In this document: positions 27,430 to 35,503 of the stretch, one piece after another | Layout: the number at the start of each line of letters is the position of its first letter | Position numbering within the stretch: the first letter of the stretch is position 1 | Assembly (NCBI RefSeq): GCF_000374125.1 | Contig: NZ_KB893637.1 | Coordinates: forward strand, 434,001-498,000 | Length of the DNA stretch: 64,000 nt | Source: Niabella aurantiaca DSM 17617 | GTDB lineage: Bacteria > Bacteroidota > Bacteroidia > Chitinophagales > Chitinophagaceae | Reading direction: 5' to 3' | Position numbers and translations under genes: made by a program | The notes under the pieces: model-generated | The model's database searches: none | What the model was told of the DNA's origin: nothing | Seen by the model: the letters and a program-made list of their open reading frames with translations, nothing else

Positions 27430-27957
27430 ATGAACAATCTTTTTAAAGAAATAGCAGCATTGCCCGGGCAGGCCACGGTTGTGGAACCGCGGATATGGAA
27501 GCGCTTCCTGGTCAGGAATGCGGTGATCTATGCCTGTACGAATATCTGCTTCAACTCCATGATCCCTTATTTTAGTTTTGAGCAGCCCGCGGCCGTGCAT
27601 CTTTTTAAAGGTGCGTATAGTATTGCGCGGTTTTTACTGCCGCTGGCGTTCATTATTCCCCTGCTTACCACCATAGACACCTGCAACAAAATGCGGGCAT
27701 TGTTTCAAAAGCGCGCCACCTGCTTCTCATTTCCCGAAGGGTTCCGGTACAACCGGTTTTTGCTGAAGCAATCGTTGCTCAATGGCAGCCTTACCTTTGG
27801 GCTCACATTCGTGGTCATGACGGCCCTGCTGCTGGCTATGCCGGAAGGGTATACGTATAACGGGCTTGGAGCAAGCATTCTAATGGGCATCTATGCCGGG
27901 GCCCTGGCCTTATATTTTATGATGCGCGCCATCAACGGCTTTCTGAAGATCAAATGA
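27430..27957 (+). CDS. small polytopic membrane protein, unknown
   Basis: A 175-residue protein with about four hydrophobic segments (residues about 35-53, 65-85, 120-138 and 145-167) and no recognised family motif. It follows the second acyltransferase by 6 bp and is the last gene of the cluster, so it is co-transcribed. Its size and position fit a membrane anchor, scaffold or flippase-like helper for a lipid product, but no function can be assigned. There is no export pump of the MmpL or ABC type within the cluster. Confidence 0.75.
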   Translation: MNNLFKEIAALPGQATVVEPRIWKRFLVRNAVIYACTNICFNSMIPYFSFEQPAAVHLFKGAYSIARFLLPLAFIIPLLTTIDTCNKMRALFQKRATCFSFPEGFRYNRFLLKQSLLNGSLTFGLTFVVMTALLLAMPEGYTYNGLGASILMGIYAGALALYFMMRAINGFLKIK

Positions 27958-28174
27958 TCCATTTCCTGTAAACAGATGTTTTTGGCGCAGATGCGGACGC
28001 TGCTCCGGTCACTGGCGGACCCATCCGCTGAGGCATGTTATTTTGACACCGACCGGCGGTGCGGAAAAAAGGAACCGGGATCCGAAAAAAAGTTGTCGTT
28101 CTTTTAGGGGATTTTTCTAATTTTTGCCTCCTTGTTAATAGAGGCTGTTTCCTCTGTTTAACGATCCGCAGGCT

Positions 28175-28741
28175 TTGGAGCATGATATTAACATACAGAT
28201 CTTACTGGAACAAATAGCGGTACTGGATGATAAAGTGGCGTTTGAACGGTTGTTCTATGCCTATTTCAAAAAGCTGCACCGGTTTGCAGATGCAATTGTA
28301 AAAGACCGGCATGCGGCGGAAGAAGTGGTATCGGATGTATTTATAAATCTTTGGAAGAACAGGAGCAGGCTGCTCGAGATAGAGAATCTGAATAACTATA
28401 TCTATATCGCTACCAAGAATATTGCGATCCGGCGCAGGACAAAGTTAAGCGCCGCCCGGCAGTTTGGGATTGAAGAAATAACCATTGAGCCGGCGGTACT
28501 GGAAAGCAGCAGCCCGGAGCAGATCTTTCTGAATAAGGAGCTGGTAAGGCGGTATGAAGCTGTTGTAGATGCACTTCCCGCCCGGTGCCAGACCATTTAC
28601 CGGCTTGCGCGGCAGGACGGACTACGGTATAAAGAAATAGCGGCCATTTTAAATATATCGGTAAAGACGATTGACGCCCAGATGGCTATTGCACTAAAAA
28701 AAATAACGCAGGCCGTCCGGTTTGTAACGGATGTAAAATAG
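28175..28741 (+). CDS. ECF-type RNA polymerase sigma factor
   Basis: A 188-residue sigma-70 family factor. Region 2 is seen in LFYAYFKKLHRFADAIVKD and the VVSDVFINLWKNR helix; region 4 in LPARCQTIYRLARQDG and YKEIAAILNISVKTIDAQM. The frame is open only from 28142, and no ATG precedes the conserved part; TTG at 28175 is the likely start. Directly followed by a FecR-like anti-sigma factor, SusC and SusD, it is the PUL-type sigma that is released when the outer-membrane receptor with its STN signalling domain binds substrate. Confidence 0.93.
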   Translation: MEHDINIQILLEQIAVLDDKVAFERLFYAYFKKLHRFADAIVKDRHAAEEVVSDVFINLWKNRSRLLEIENLNNYIYIATKNIAIRRRTKLSAARQFGIEEITIEPAVLESSSPEQIFLNKELVRRYEAVVDALPARCQTIYRLARQDGLRYKEIAAILNISVKTIDAQMAIALKKITQAVRFVTDVK

Positions 28742-28771
28742 CGCCGGGCGTTCTTTTAAAATAAAAGGTAT

Positions 28772-29830
28772 ATGTCGAGCTTTAGAATATGGCAATTAAG
28801 TGCGCGAAAGCTGACTCAGGATGCAACACTTGAGGAGCTGCAGGAGCTGGAGCAGCTGCTGCGGGATCATCCGGAGCTGGCATCTCAACTGGAGCTGCAC
28901 GGCCTTTTTTTTAATGCTGGCCAGGGCACTGCTTCAACACAGGATCCGGAGGTAAAAGAGGCCTGGAGGCGCCAGCTGCGGGCCATGCGGGAAGCAGATC
29001 CCGGTACTTTTGTCAACACCCGGCAGAAGGGCAGGAGGCTTTGGTGGGCCGGGGCTGTTTTGGGAGTGGTTGTTTTAACCCTGGGTTATTTCTGGGCGCA
29101 GCAGCGCCCGGCTAAAGGAAAAGACATGCCGGATGTGCATGATATGGCCATTGAGTCCGGAAATACCCGGCACGAAGTAACCCTGCCCGATGGCTCCAGA
29201 GCAATATTGAACCAGAACAGCCATATCACCCTAAGCAAAGGGTTTGGCAAAACAAACCGGAACCTTCGCCTGGAGGGAGAAGTGTTTTTTGATGTGGTGC
29301 ACGACGCGCAATTGCCATTTACGGTGCAGGCGGCAACCATACAGGTAAAGGTCCTGGGCACGGCCTTTAATGTGCGGGCGTATGAAGACGAGCACCTGGT
29401 GCAGACGGCGTTGATAAGAGGCGCCGTGGAAATAACCGATAAGATCAATAAGAAACTGCGGATCCGGTTGAAGCCCAATGAGAAAGTTTCCATACAAATA
29501 AACGATGCGAATAGCCGATCCGACCCGGCGGGCGATACCGGGATCCTGTTTAAAATGGAGCCGCTTCATAAAGAAGAGGCAACCGGTATGATCCCCGAAA
29601 CTGCCTGGATACAGGATAAGCTCATGTTCAACAGTGAACCGCTGGCAGAAGTGGCCAAAAAACTGGAAAAGTGGTACAAAGTGTCCATTCTTATCGACAA
29701 TGAGCGGCTTAAGGAGGAGCGGTTTACGGGAGTGTTTGAAAAAGAGACCATCGGGGAAGCGTTGACCGCCTTACAGGTTACCTACCCTTTTCAATACAGG
29801 ATCACCGGTAAAACGGTGATCATTCAGTAA
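28772..29830 (+). CDS. FecR-family anti-sigma factor
   Basis: A 352-residue inner-membrane protein. An N-terminal cytoplasmic segment of about 85 residues (sigma-binding) leads into one membrane helix (about 90-108, AGAVLGVVVLTLGYFW), then the periplasmic FecR domain with LPDGSRAILNQNSHI and the LEGEVFFDV motif, and the C-terminal DUF4974-like domain (MFNSEPLAEVAKKLEKWY ... GVFEKETIGEALTAL). It lies 30 bp after the sigma gene. In this family the C-terminal domain contacts the STN domain of the partner receptor, here the following SusC-like protein. Confidence 0.94.
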   Translation: MSSFRIWQLSARKLTQDATLEELQELEQLLRDHPELASQLELHGLFFNAGQGTASTQDPEVKEAWRRQLRAMREADPGTFVNTRQKGRRLWWAGAVLGVVVLTLGYFWAQQRPAKGKDMPDVHDMAIESGNTRHEVTLPDGSRAILNQNSHITLSKGFGKTNRNLRLEGEVFFDVVHDAQLPFTVQAATIQVKVLGTAFNVRAYEDEHLVQTALIRGAVEITDKINKKLRIRLKPNEKVSIQINDANSRSDPAGDTGILFKMEPLHKEEATGMIPETAWIQDKLMFNSEPLAEVAKKLEKWYKVSILIDNERLKEERFTGVFEKETIGEALTALQVTYPFQYRITGKTVIIQ

Positions 29831-29914
29831 ATGTGCATCAGCCGGTGCTACTGCTGTACCGGACGACATTTGCCCCTTATCGGTAACAATAACAAAAAAA
29901 CAATAAATAACTAA

Positions 29915-29940
29915 AAAGGAGATGCGCCAACATCTCCTTT
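29915..29940 (+). promoter_or_regulatory. hairpin between anti-sigma and susC-like genes
   Basis: A perfect 10-bp inverted repeat (AAAGGAGATG at 29915-29924, CATCTCCTTT at 29931-29940, 6-nt loop) sits 43 bp before the susC-like start. The right arm ends in TTT but no long T-tract follows. It may be an attenuator or partial terminator separating the regulator transcript from the receptor genes, or a stabilising 5' structure if the receptor has its own promoter upstream. Confidence 0.55.
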
Positions 29941-29982
29941 GAAGTAACAACGGAGAAACCATTATTACTCACTTTAACCATC

Positions 29983-32900
29983 ATGCAAGTTATGCAAAAA
30001 TCAGCACTTAGGAGAGGCAGTGCCTGCTGGCGGCCTCCTGTTAAATTGTTTTTAATTATGAAAATTGTTGTGGTCCTGCTAACCGTTGTTTGTTTACAGG
30101 CTTCCGCAAACGGGTACTCCCAGGAGCGGATCACCTTGTCGATGAAGGATGCCAGTTTTAAGGAAGTGCTTACGCAGATCCAGAAGCAGACCTCCTACCG
30201 GTTTATTTATCACGACAACGTGGAGCTCCGGAAAAAGGGCGCGGTAAACATTGACGTAGAAAATGTAACGCTGGGTTATGTAATGAATGCATTGCTGCGT
30301 AACTCCGGGTTTACCTATTCCGACCTTGGCAACGGGCTGATGGCCATATCAGCTGCCGGGAAACAGGACCGGCCGATTACCGGAACGGTCACCAACAGCA
30401 AGGGCGAAGCATTGGCCGGAGTGTCCATCCAGCTAAAAGGAAGCCCGGTAGGAACCATTACGGATGCAAACGGTCAGTTCAGTATGAATGTGCCGGAAGA
30501 TGCAGTGCTGGTCCTGTCGGCGGTGGGCTATATTGCAAAAGAGGTTCCGGTTGGTACGGGAAACAATATCAATGTATTGCTGGAAGTTCAGGAAACCAGG
30601 ATGGATGAAGTCGTGGTCGTAGCCTATGGGACGGAGTCGCGGCAAACACAGACCTCTGCGGTCTCCAGCATCAAGGCTTCTGCCATCCGCAACATTCCTT
30701 CTGCACAGCTGTCCACCAGCCTGGCCGGCAGGTTGCCGGGTGCCGTCATTATCCAGAATTCCGGCTTCGTGGGGGCAAACGCCTCTATTGCTGTACGGGG
30801 GTCGAGAACGGCAGCGCTCTATGTGGTGGATAATGTTGTTACAGACAAGGCCCAGTTTGATGTGCTGGACCCGGGAGAGATTGAATCCATCAGCATATTA
30901 AAAGATGCGGCCGCTGCGGCCATCTATGGCGCAAGGGCTTCCGGAGGGGTAGTGGTCGTAAAAACAAGATCGGGCAAAAAAGGGAAGACGGCTTTTCATT
31001 ATCAGGGAATGCTTTCCACCAGTCGTACCATGTATCCCCTGCAGAACTGGACGCCGGAGCAGGAACTGATCTTCCGGAATGGAGTGGCCACTACCCAAAA
31101 CCGGTTAAGTGCCAGTCCCAATCCTGATTTCAAAGTGCCGTTTAACCAGGAGGCGCTGGATTATGCAAAAACCATGCACCCCCAGAGCATTAATGATATT
31201 TTATGGAGAAACCCTTCTTCACAGCAGCACAGTATTGATGCTTCCGGCGGCAGCGACCATGTAAGCTATTTTTTCTCCGCCAATTATAGCGGCAATAAAG
31301 GCAGCTATGATAATACCAATTTTGATAAGTACACCCTCCGGGCAAAGGTAGATGCCCAGGTATCCAAAAACCTGAAAATAGGAACCAATCTCAGCTATAA
31401 CCGGCGTTATACCGACCGTTTTTACTGGCCTTATGATGGCGATAACGGAGAGGGCTTTACCGTAGCAGATTTTTACAGGCCCACCTTTAACCTCTCCCGC
31501 CTGTATCCTTTTTATTCAAAGGCAGATGGTACGCCCACCACAGCAGAGGATCCGGATAGCTACGCCACCATTCAGCCCGGATGGGGCTTTAACCCGGCCC
31601 AAACGGTAAACTCGGTAAACTATCGCCATATCCTTTATAATACATTCAATGCAACGGTAACGGGCGAGTTAAAGATACCGCAGATCAAGGGCCTGTCGTT
31701 AAAAGTGCTGGGAAATTATCGCCAGGACAATTACTTCAGGAAAGATTTTGTGGGAGAATTCAATGTAAGCTACCGGGTACAGCCTGCAGGAGCTTCCGGC
31801 ATCGATCTGTTAAAACTGAATCCATTGAAATTTGATGCGGCCAATACAGTGGTAAATAATTACGGCAAATCGTTTACGGGCATCGATGAATATATGTTTA
31901 TGGATGAGCGCTACCAAACCAATGGCTTTTTGGATTATACCAGAAGTTTTGGCATGCATAATATCAGCGCCTTTGCAGGATTTGAGCAATACCAGTTCAT
32001 GCGTAAAGCCGTAAACGGTACCGCGCAGGACCTGCTGACCTCCGGCATTGACCAGATCCTGGTAGCCAACACCGATGCGGCGCGCCGCAATTTTGGCGGC
32101 TCGGAGCTGAATCAGTCCCGCTTATCTTATTTTGGCCGCGCTAAATATGACTACGATGCGCGGTATATCGCCGAGTTCTCTTTCAGGGAAGACGGTTCTT
32201 ATATTTTTCCGCAGGGAAAGCAGTTTGGCTTTTTTCCTTCAGTATCTGCCGGCTGGGTAGTGAGCAAGGAACGTTTTTTTGCAGTAAAGCCGATCAGCAC
32301 TTTAAAACTAAGAGCCTCTTATGGTACTACGGGTTATGATGGGGTAGATGGTATCATCACCAATATTGCTCCTTACCAGTTTCAGAATAACTATAGTGTT
32401 AACAACGGGTATCTTTTTGCCGGTGGTAATATGCCGGGTTTAGCGCCGCAGAGCGTACTGCCCAATCCCGGTATTACCTGGCAGATCAACAAGACCATCA
32501 ATGGTGGTATTGATGTCGGCTTTTTGAAGGACGCGCTCAGTATGAGCTTTGATTATTTTGTTACCAACAAATCCAAGGTGCTGGCATCAACCGTAGACCT
32601 GATCCCCGGTACGCTGGGTACAGGGTTGCCTACTACCAATATCGGGGAATTAAGATCAAACGGATTTGAGCTGGTACTGGGCTACGGCAACACCAGGGGC
32701 GACTTCAGCTATAATGTGGGCTTTAACATCAGCTATGCTATTGAAAAATACATCAGCTGGCCGCAGCTGTCTACACTTGCTGATTTTCAGAAACGCATCG
32801 GGCGGCCTACAGACGGGATCGTTACGGGCTATATATCTGAAGGCATCGTAAAAGACCAGTCGGTAATTGATGCGCTGCCTGCAGGGTATAAGCAATTTGG

Positions 32901-33498
32901 CAGACCCGTAATATTGGGTTCTGTGTTACTAAAGGACATCAACGGGGCAGGCTATGCGCCCGGACCCGACGGTAAGGTTGATAATAATGATGTGACCATA
33001 TTGTCTACGAACTCCGTGCCGCGGACCACTTTTGGGATCCCGGTTGATCTGCGCTGGAGAAATTTCTCGTTAAATATGCTTTTCCAGGGAGTGGGCAAAT
33101 ATGATAAGTTTGTGCGGACCATTAACGGCATCGGGGCGTTTCAGCAGGCAGATCGTCCCTACTTCGATCTTTGGACCGATGCGTACTCACCGGATCTGAA
33201 TCCCGATGGCAAATACCCAATGGCCAGCGGCTCCTTCAGCGATCCGGATCTGATGGGCGGTTCCTCTTCCTTCTGGATGCGGAACGGTGCTTATGGACGG
33301 CTGAAAAATGCGACACTCGCTTATTCCCTGCCGGAGAAACTGATCAGCAAAGCAGGGCTCACCGGTGTACAGCTGAGCTTTAACGCTACCAACCTGTTTA
33401 CGATCAGTAAGTTTAAAGAGTATGACCCGGAACAATCGAGCCTCGATTCCTATCCCCTGTTCCGCTCCTATGCTTTTGGTTTGAATATATCCTTATAA
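29983..33498 (+). CDS. SusC/RagA-family TonB-dependent receptor with STN domain
   Basis: A 1171-residue outer-membrane transporter. An N-terminal hydrophobic segment (about 24-45) serves as signal peptide; then an STN domain (about 50-125; MKDASFKEVLTQIQKQTSY and the VTLGYVMNALLRNSG element), a carboxypeptidase-regulatory-like beta domain (about 130-205; ITGTVTNSKGEALAGVS), the TonB-box region DEVVVVAYGT, a plug domain, and a 22-strand beta-barrel ending in a C-terminal aromatic/hydrophobic strand (FGLNISL). The STN domain indicates signalling to the FecR/ECF pair just upstream, coupling substrate uptake to expression. It is followed after 21 bp by the SusD-like lipoprotein, its lid. Confidence 0.96.
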   Translation: MQVMQKSALRRGSACWRPPVKLFLIMKIVVVLLTVVCLQASANGYSQERITLSMKDASFKEVLTQIQKQTSYRFIYHDNVELRKKGAVNIDVENVTLGYVMNALLRNSGFTYSDLGNGLMAISAAGKQDRPITGTVTNSKGEALAGVSIQLKGSPVGTITDANGQFSMNVPEDAVLVLSAVGYIAKEVPVGTGNNINVLLEVQETRMDEVVVVAYGTESRQTQTSAVSSIKASAIRNIPSAQLSTSLAGRLPGAVIIQNSGFVGANASIAVRGSRTAALYVVDNVVTDKAQFDVLDPGEIESISILKDAAAAAIYGARASGGVVVVKTRSGKKGKTAFHYQGMLSTSRTMYPLQNWTPEQELIFRNGVATTQNRLSASPNPDFKVPFNQEALDYAKTMHPQSINDILWRNPSSQQHSIDASGGSDHVSYFFSANYSGNKGSYDNTNFDKYTLRAKVDAQVSKNLKIGTNLSYNRRYTDRFYWPYDGDNGEGFTVADFYRPTFNLSRLYPFYSKADGTPTTAEDPDSYATIQPGWGFNPAQTVNSVNYRHILYNTFNATVTGELKIPQIKGLSLKVLGNYRQDNYFRKDFVGEFNVSYRVQPAGASGIDLLKLNPLKFDAANTVVNNYGKSFTGIDEYMFMDERYQTNGFLDYTRSFGMHNISAFAGFEQYQFMRKAVNGTAQDLLTSGIDQILVANTDAARRNFGGSELNQSRLSYFGRAKYDYDARYIAEFSFREDGSYIFPQGKQFGFFPSVSAGWVVSKERFFAVKPISTLKLRASYGTTGYDGVDGIITNIAPYQFQNNYSVNNGYLFAGGNMPGLAPQSVLPNPGITWQINKTINGGIDVGFLKDALSMSFDYFVTNKSKVLASTVDLIPGTLGTGLPTTNIGELRSNGFELVLGYGNTRGDFSYNVGFNISYAIEKYISWPQLSTLADFQKRIGRPTDGIVTGYISEGIVKDQSVIDALPAGYKQFGRPVILGSVLLKDINGAGYAPGPDGKVDNNDVTILSTNSVPRTTFGIPVDLRWRNFSLNMLFQGVGKYDKFVRTINGIGAFQQADRPYFDLWTDAYSPDLNPDGKYPMASGSFSDPDLMGGSSSFWMRNGAYGRLKNATLAYSLPEKLISKAGLTGVQLSFNATNLFTISKFKEYDPEQSSLDSYPLFRSYAFGLNISL

Positions 33499-33519
33499 AT
33501 CTACATAATTACTATAGCT

Positions 33520-35295
33520 ATGCAGCTTCATATACATAAAAAATATTTACTGCTTCCGGCCTTCATGGTGCTGATCCTTTCCTGCAACAGGAATGTGCTG
33601 GACGTTAAAAATTTAAACGCGGTAGAACCGAAACTTACATGGACCGATCCCAGGCTGGCCAATGCTTACCTGGCCAACCTGTACAACAGGATAATGCCCA
33701 ACGGATGGCCGGCAGCCAGTAATGCATTATATGGCGGGTTACCGGTAGATGAAAGACGGGGCGTTATTAACAACACTACGATTCAGACGACCAGCCATCC
33801 CTGGTTAAGCTCATTTGAAGACAGCTATACCGATATCCGCCAGGTCAATATTCTCTTAAAGGAAATAGAATCCGGTACCCTGGATGTTACAATAAAGGAC
33901 AAAATAGTAGGCCAGGCGCTGTTCCTGAGGGCCTTTAGTTATTTTCTTTTGGTAAGGGTCTATGGAGGTGTACCCCTGCTGCTGGAGCCACAAAGTTTAA
34001 CGGATAGTTTAAGCGTGCCCCGGGCCGGTACTGCAGAGGTATTCAATGCCATCAATACCGACCTGGATAAAAGCATCCAGCTATTACAGGGACAAACCTT
34101 TGTAGACGGCGATAAAGGCCGGATCGGGCTGGGTGCTGCATTGGCGTTAAAAGGAAGAGTGGCCTTATACAAGGCAAGCCCGTTGTTTAACCCATCGCAT
34201 CCCTATGATAATGCTTACTGGCAGGATGCCTATAATGCCAACCTTACCGCAAAAACACAGCTGGATGCAATGGGCTTTGGGCTGAACGCCGATTATGCAG
34301 GCATCTGGTCCACCGGTAACGAGGGAAACAAAGAAGCCGTTTTAACCGTTAAATTCACCGCTCCTACAAAAACAGACGGAAGGAATGAACGGGGCGCCCG
34401 GCCGCTTTCCCAGACAGCAAACGCAACAGGTGCTGATAACCCCGTATGGTCGATGGTAAAAGCCTACACCATGAAGGACGGGTATCCTGCCGGCAGCAGT
34501 CCTAAATATGCTTACAGCGATCAAACGTTCTGGCAGAACCGGGATCCCCGGTTTGATGCTTCCATTGTATGGAATGGCTCCATCTATGAAACGGGCGGTA
34601 TTGCCGGAAGAAGGCAGTACGCCGACGATATACTGGCTACCGCCACCGATTCCTATTCCCCCAATCCTTCAACTGCTAACTGGAGCTTTACCGGGTTGTA
34701 TGCCCGCAAGGGACTGCAACCGGAGCTAAAGGCCGCGGAAGTGGCGCAGAATTCCGTTGACTGGATTGAAATACGCTATGCAGAAGTATTGCTGAACCTG
34801 GCAGAAGCGGCCAATGAAACCGGTCATACTGCCGATGCGGTCGCATTGCTGCAGCAGATCCGGCAGCGGGCAGGGATCGAAGCAGGCGCGGGCAACAACT
34901 ATGGCATTATCACTACAAACCGGGATGAAGTGCGGAAGCTGATTTACAACGAACGCTTCGTAGAATTTATTTTTGAAGGCCAGCGGTTCTGGGATCTGAA
35001 ACGTTCGCGCACACTTTTAAATTTGAACGGCACCGTGCAGCAGGGGGTGGCTTCCACGCTGAAAGCCTCCAATTTGCCGGTGGATGATGACCGGAAAAAT
35101 GCATATGGTTATCTGTCGGAAGACTTTAATTATACGGTCAATACGCTTTACAGGACTACGGTGGATAACGTTACATTTACAATAACAGATAATGAATATT
35201 TTGCACCCATACCCCTGGCGCAGATCCAGAAGAACCCCAATTTAAAACAAACGCAGGGATGGGGCGATGGCACCTTCAACCCTACGTTGGAATAA
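33520..35295 (+). CDS. SusD/RagB-family substrate-binding lipoprotein
   Basis: A 591-residue surface lipoprotein. A lipoprotein signal ends in LILSC, with lipidated Cys around residue 22. The SusD N-terminal TPR-like helices (VGQALFLRAFSYFLLVRVYGGVPLL) and the C-terminal RagB/SusD block (EIRYAEVLLNLAEAANETG; IYNERFVEFIFEGQRFWDLKR) are well conserved, as is the final PIPLAQIQKNPNLKQTQGW. It binds glycans and forms the lid of the SusC barrel encoded just upstream. Confidence 0.96.
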   Translation: MQLHIHKKYLLLPAFMVLILSCNRNVLDVKNLNAVEPKLTWTDPRLANAYLANLYNRIMPNGWPAASNALYGGLPVDERRGVINNTTIQTTSHPWLSSFEDSYTDIRQVNILLKEIESGTLDVTIKDKIVGQALFLRAFSYFLLVRVYGGVPLLLEPQSLTDSLSVPRAGTAEVFNAINTDLDKSIQLLQGQTFVDGDKGRIGLGAALALKGRVALYKASPLFNPSHPYDNAYWQDAYNANLTAKTQLDAMGFGLNADYAGIWSTGNEGNKEAVLTVKFTAPTKTDGRNERGARPLSQTANATGADNPVWSMVKAYTMKDGYPAGSSPKYAYSDQTFWQNRDPRFDASIVWNGSIYETGGIAGRRQYADDILATATDSYSPNPSTANWSFTGLYARKGLQPELKAAEVAQNSVDWIEIRYAEVLLNLAEAANETGHTADAVALLQQIRQRAGIEAGAGNNYGIITTNRDEVRKLIYNERFVEFIFEGQRFWDLKRSRTLLNLNGTVQQGVASTLKASNLPVDDDRKNAYGYLSEDFNYTVNTLYRTTVDNVTFTITDNEYFAPIPLAQIQKNPNLKQTQGWGDGTFNPTLE

Positions 35296-35326
35296 CTTTG
35301 ACGGTATCATACTCATCGCATAAACG

Positions 35327-35402
35327 GGCTAAAGGTTTTTAGCCGGGAAAGTGGCGCGGCGGCATGTCAGGATCAATTAAAAAACAATACCTTCCCGGCT
35401 AA
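35327..35402 (+). promoter_or_regulatory. mutually exclusive hairpins after the susD-like gene
   Basis: Segment A (GGCTAAA, 35327-35333) can pair with the start of segment B (TTTAGCC, 35338-35344). Segment B extended (TTAGCCGGGAA, 35339-35349) can instead pair perfectly over 11 bp with segment C (TTCCCGGCTAA, 35392-35402). B cannot be in both helices at once, an arrangement seen in attenuators. It lies between the receptor genes and the first glycosidase. No strong T-tract follows, so it could also be an mRNA end or processing structure. Confidence 0.45.
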
Positions 35403-35503
35403 CTATTGGCTCGTAACTTTTCCGTCGGCCCATATTTTATTAGCGTGCGGCGAAAAGCTGCTATCGGCTGAAGCCTGAAGTAGTGCATAATAGTTTTTTG
35501 GTT

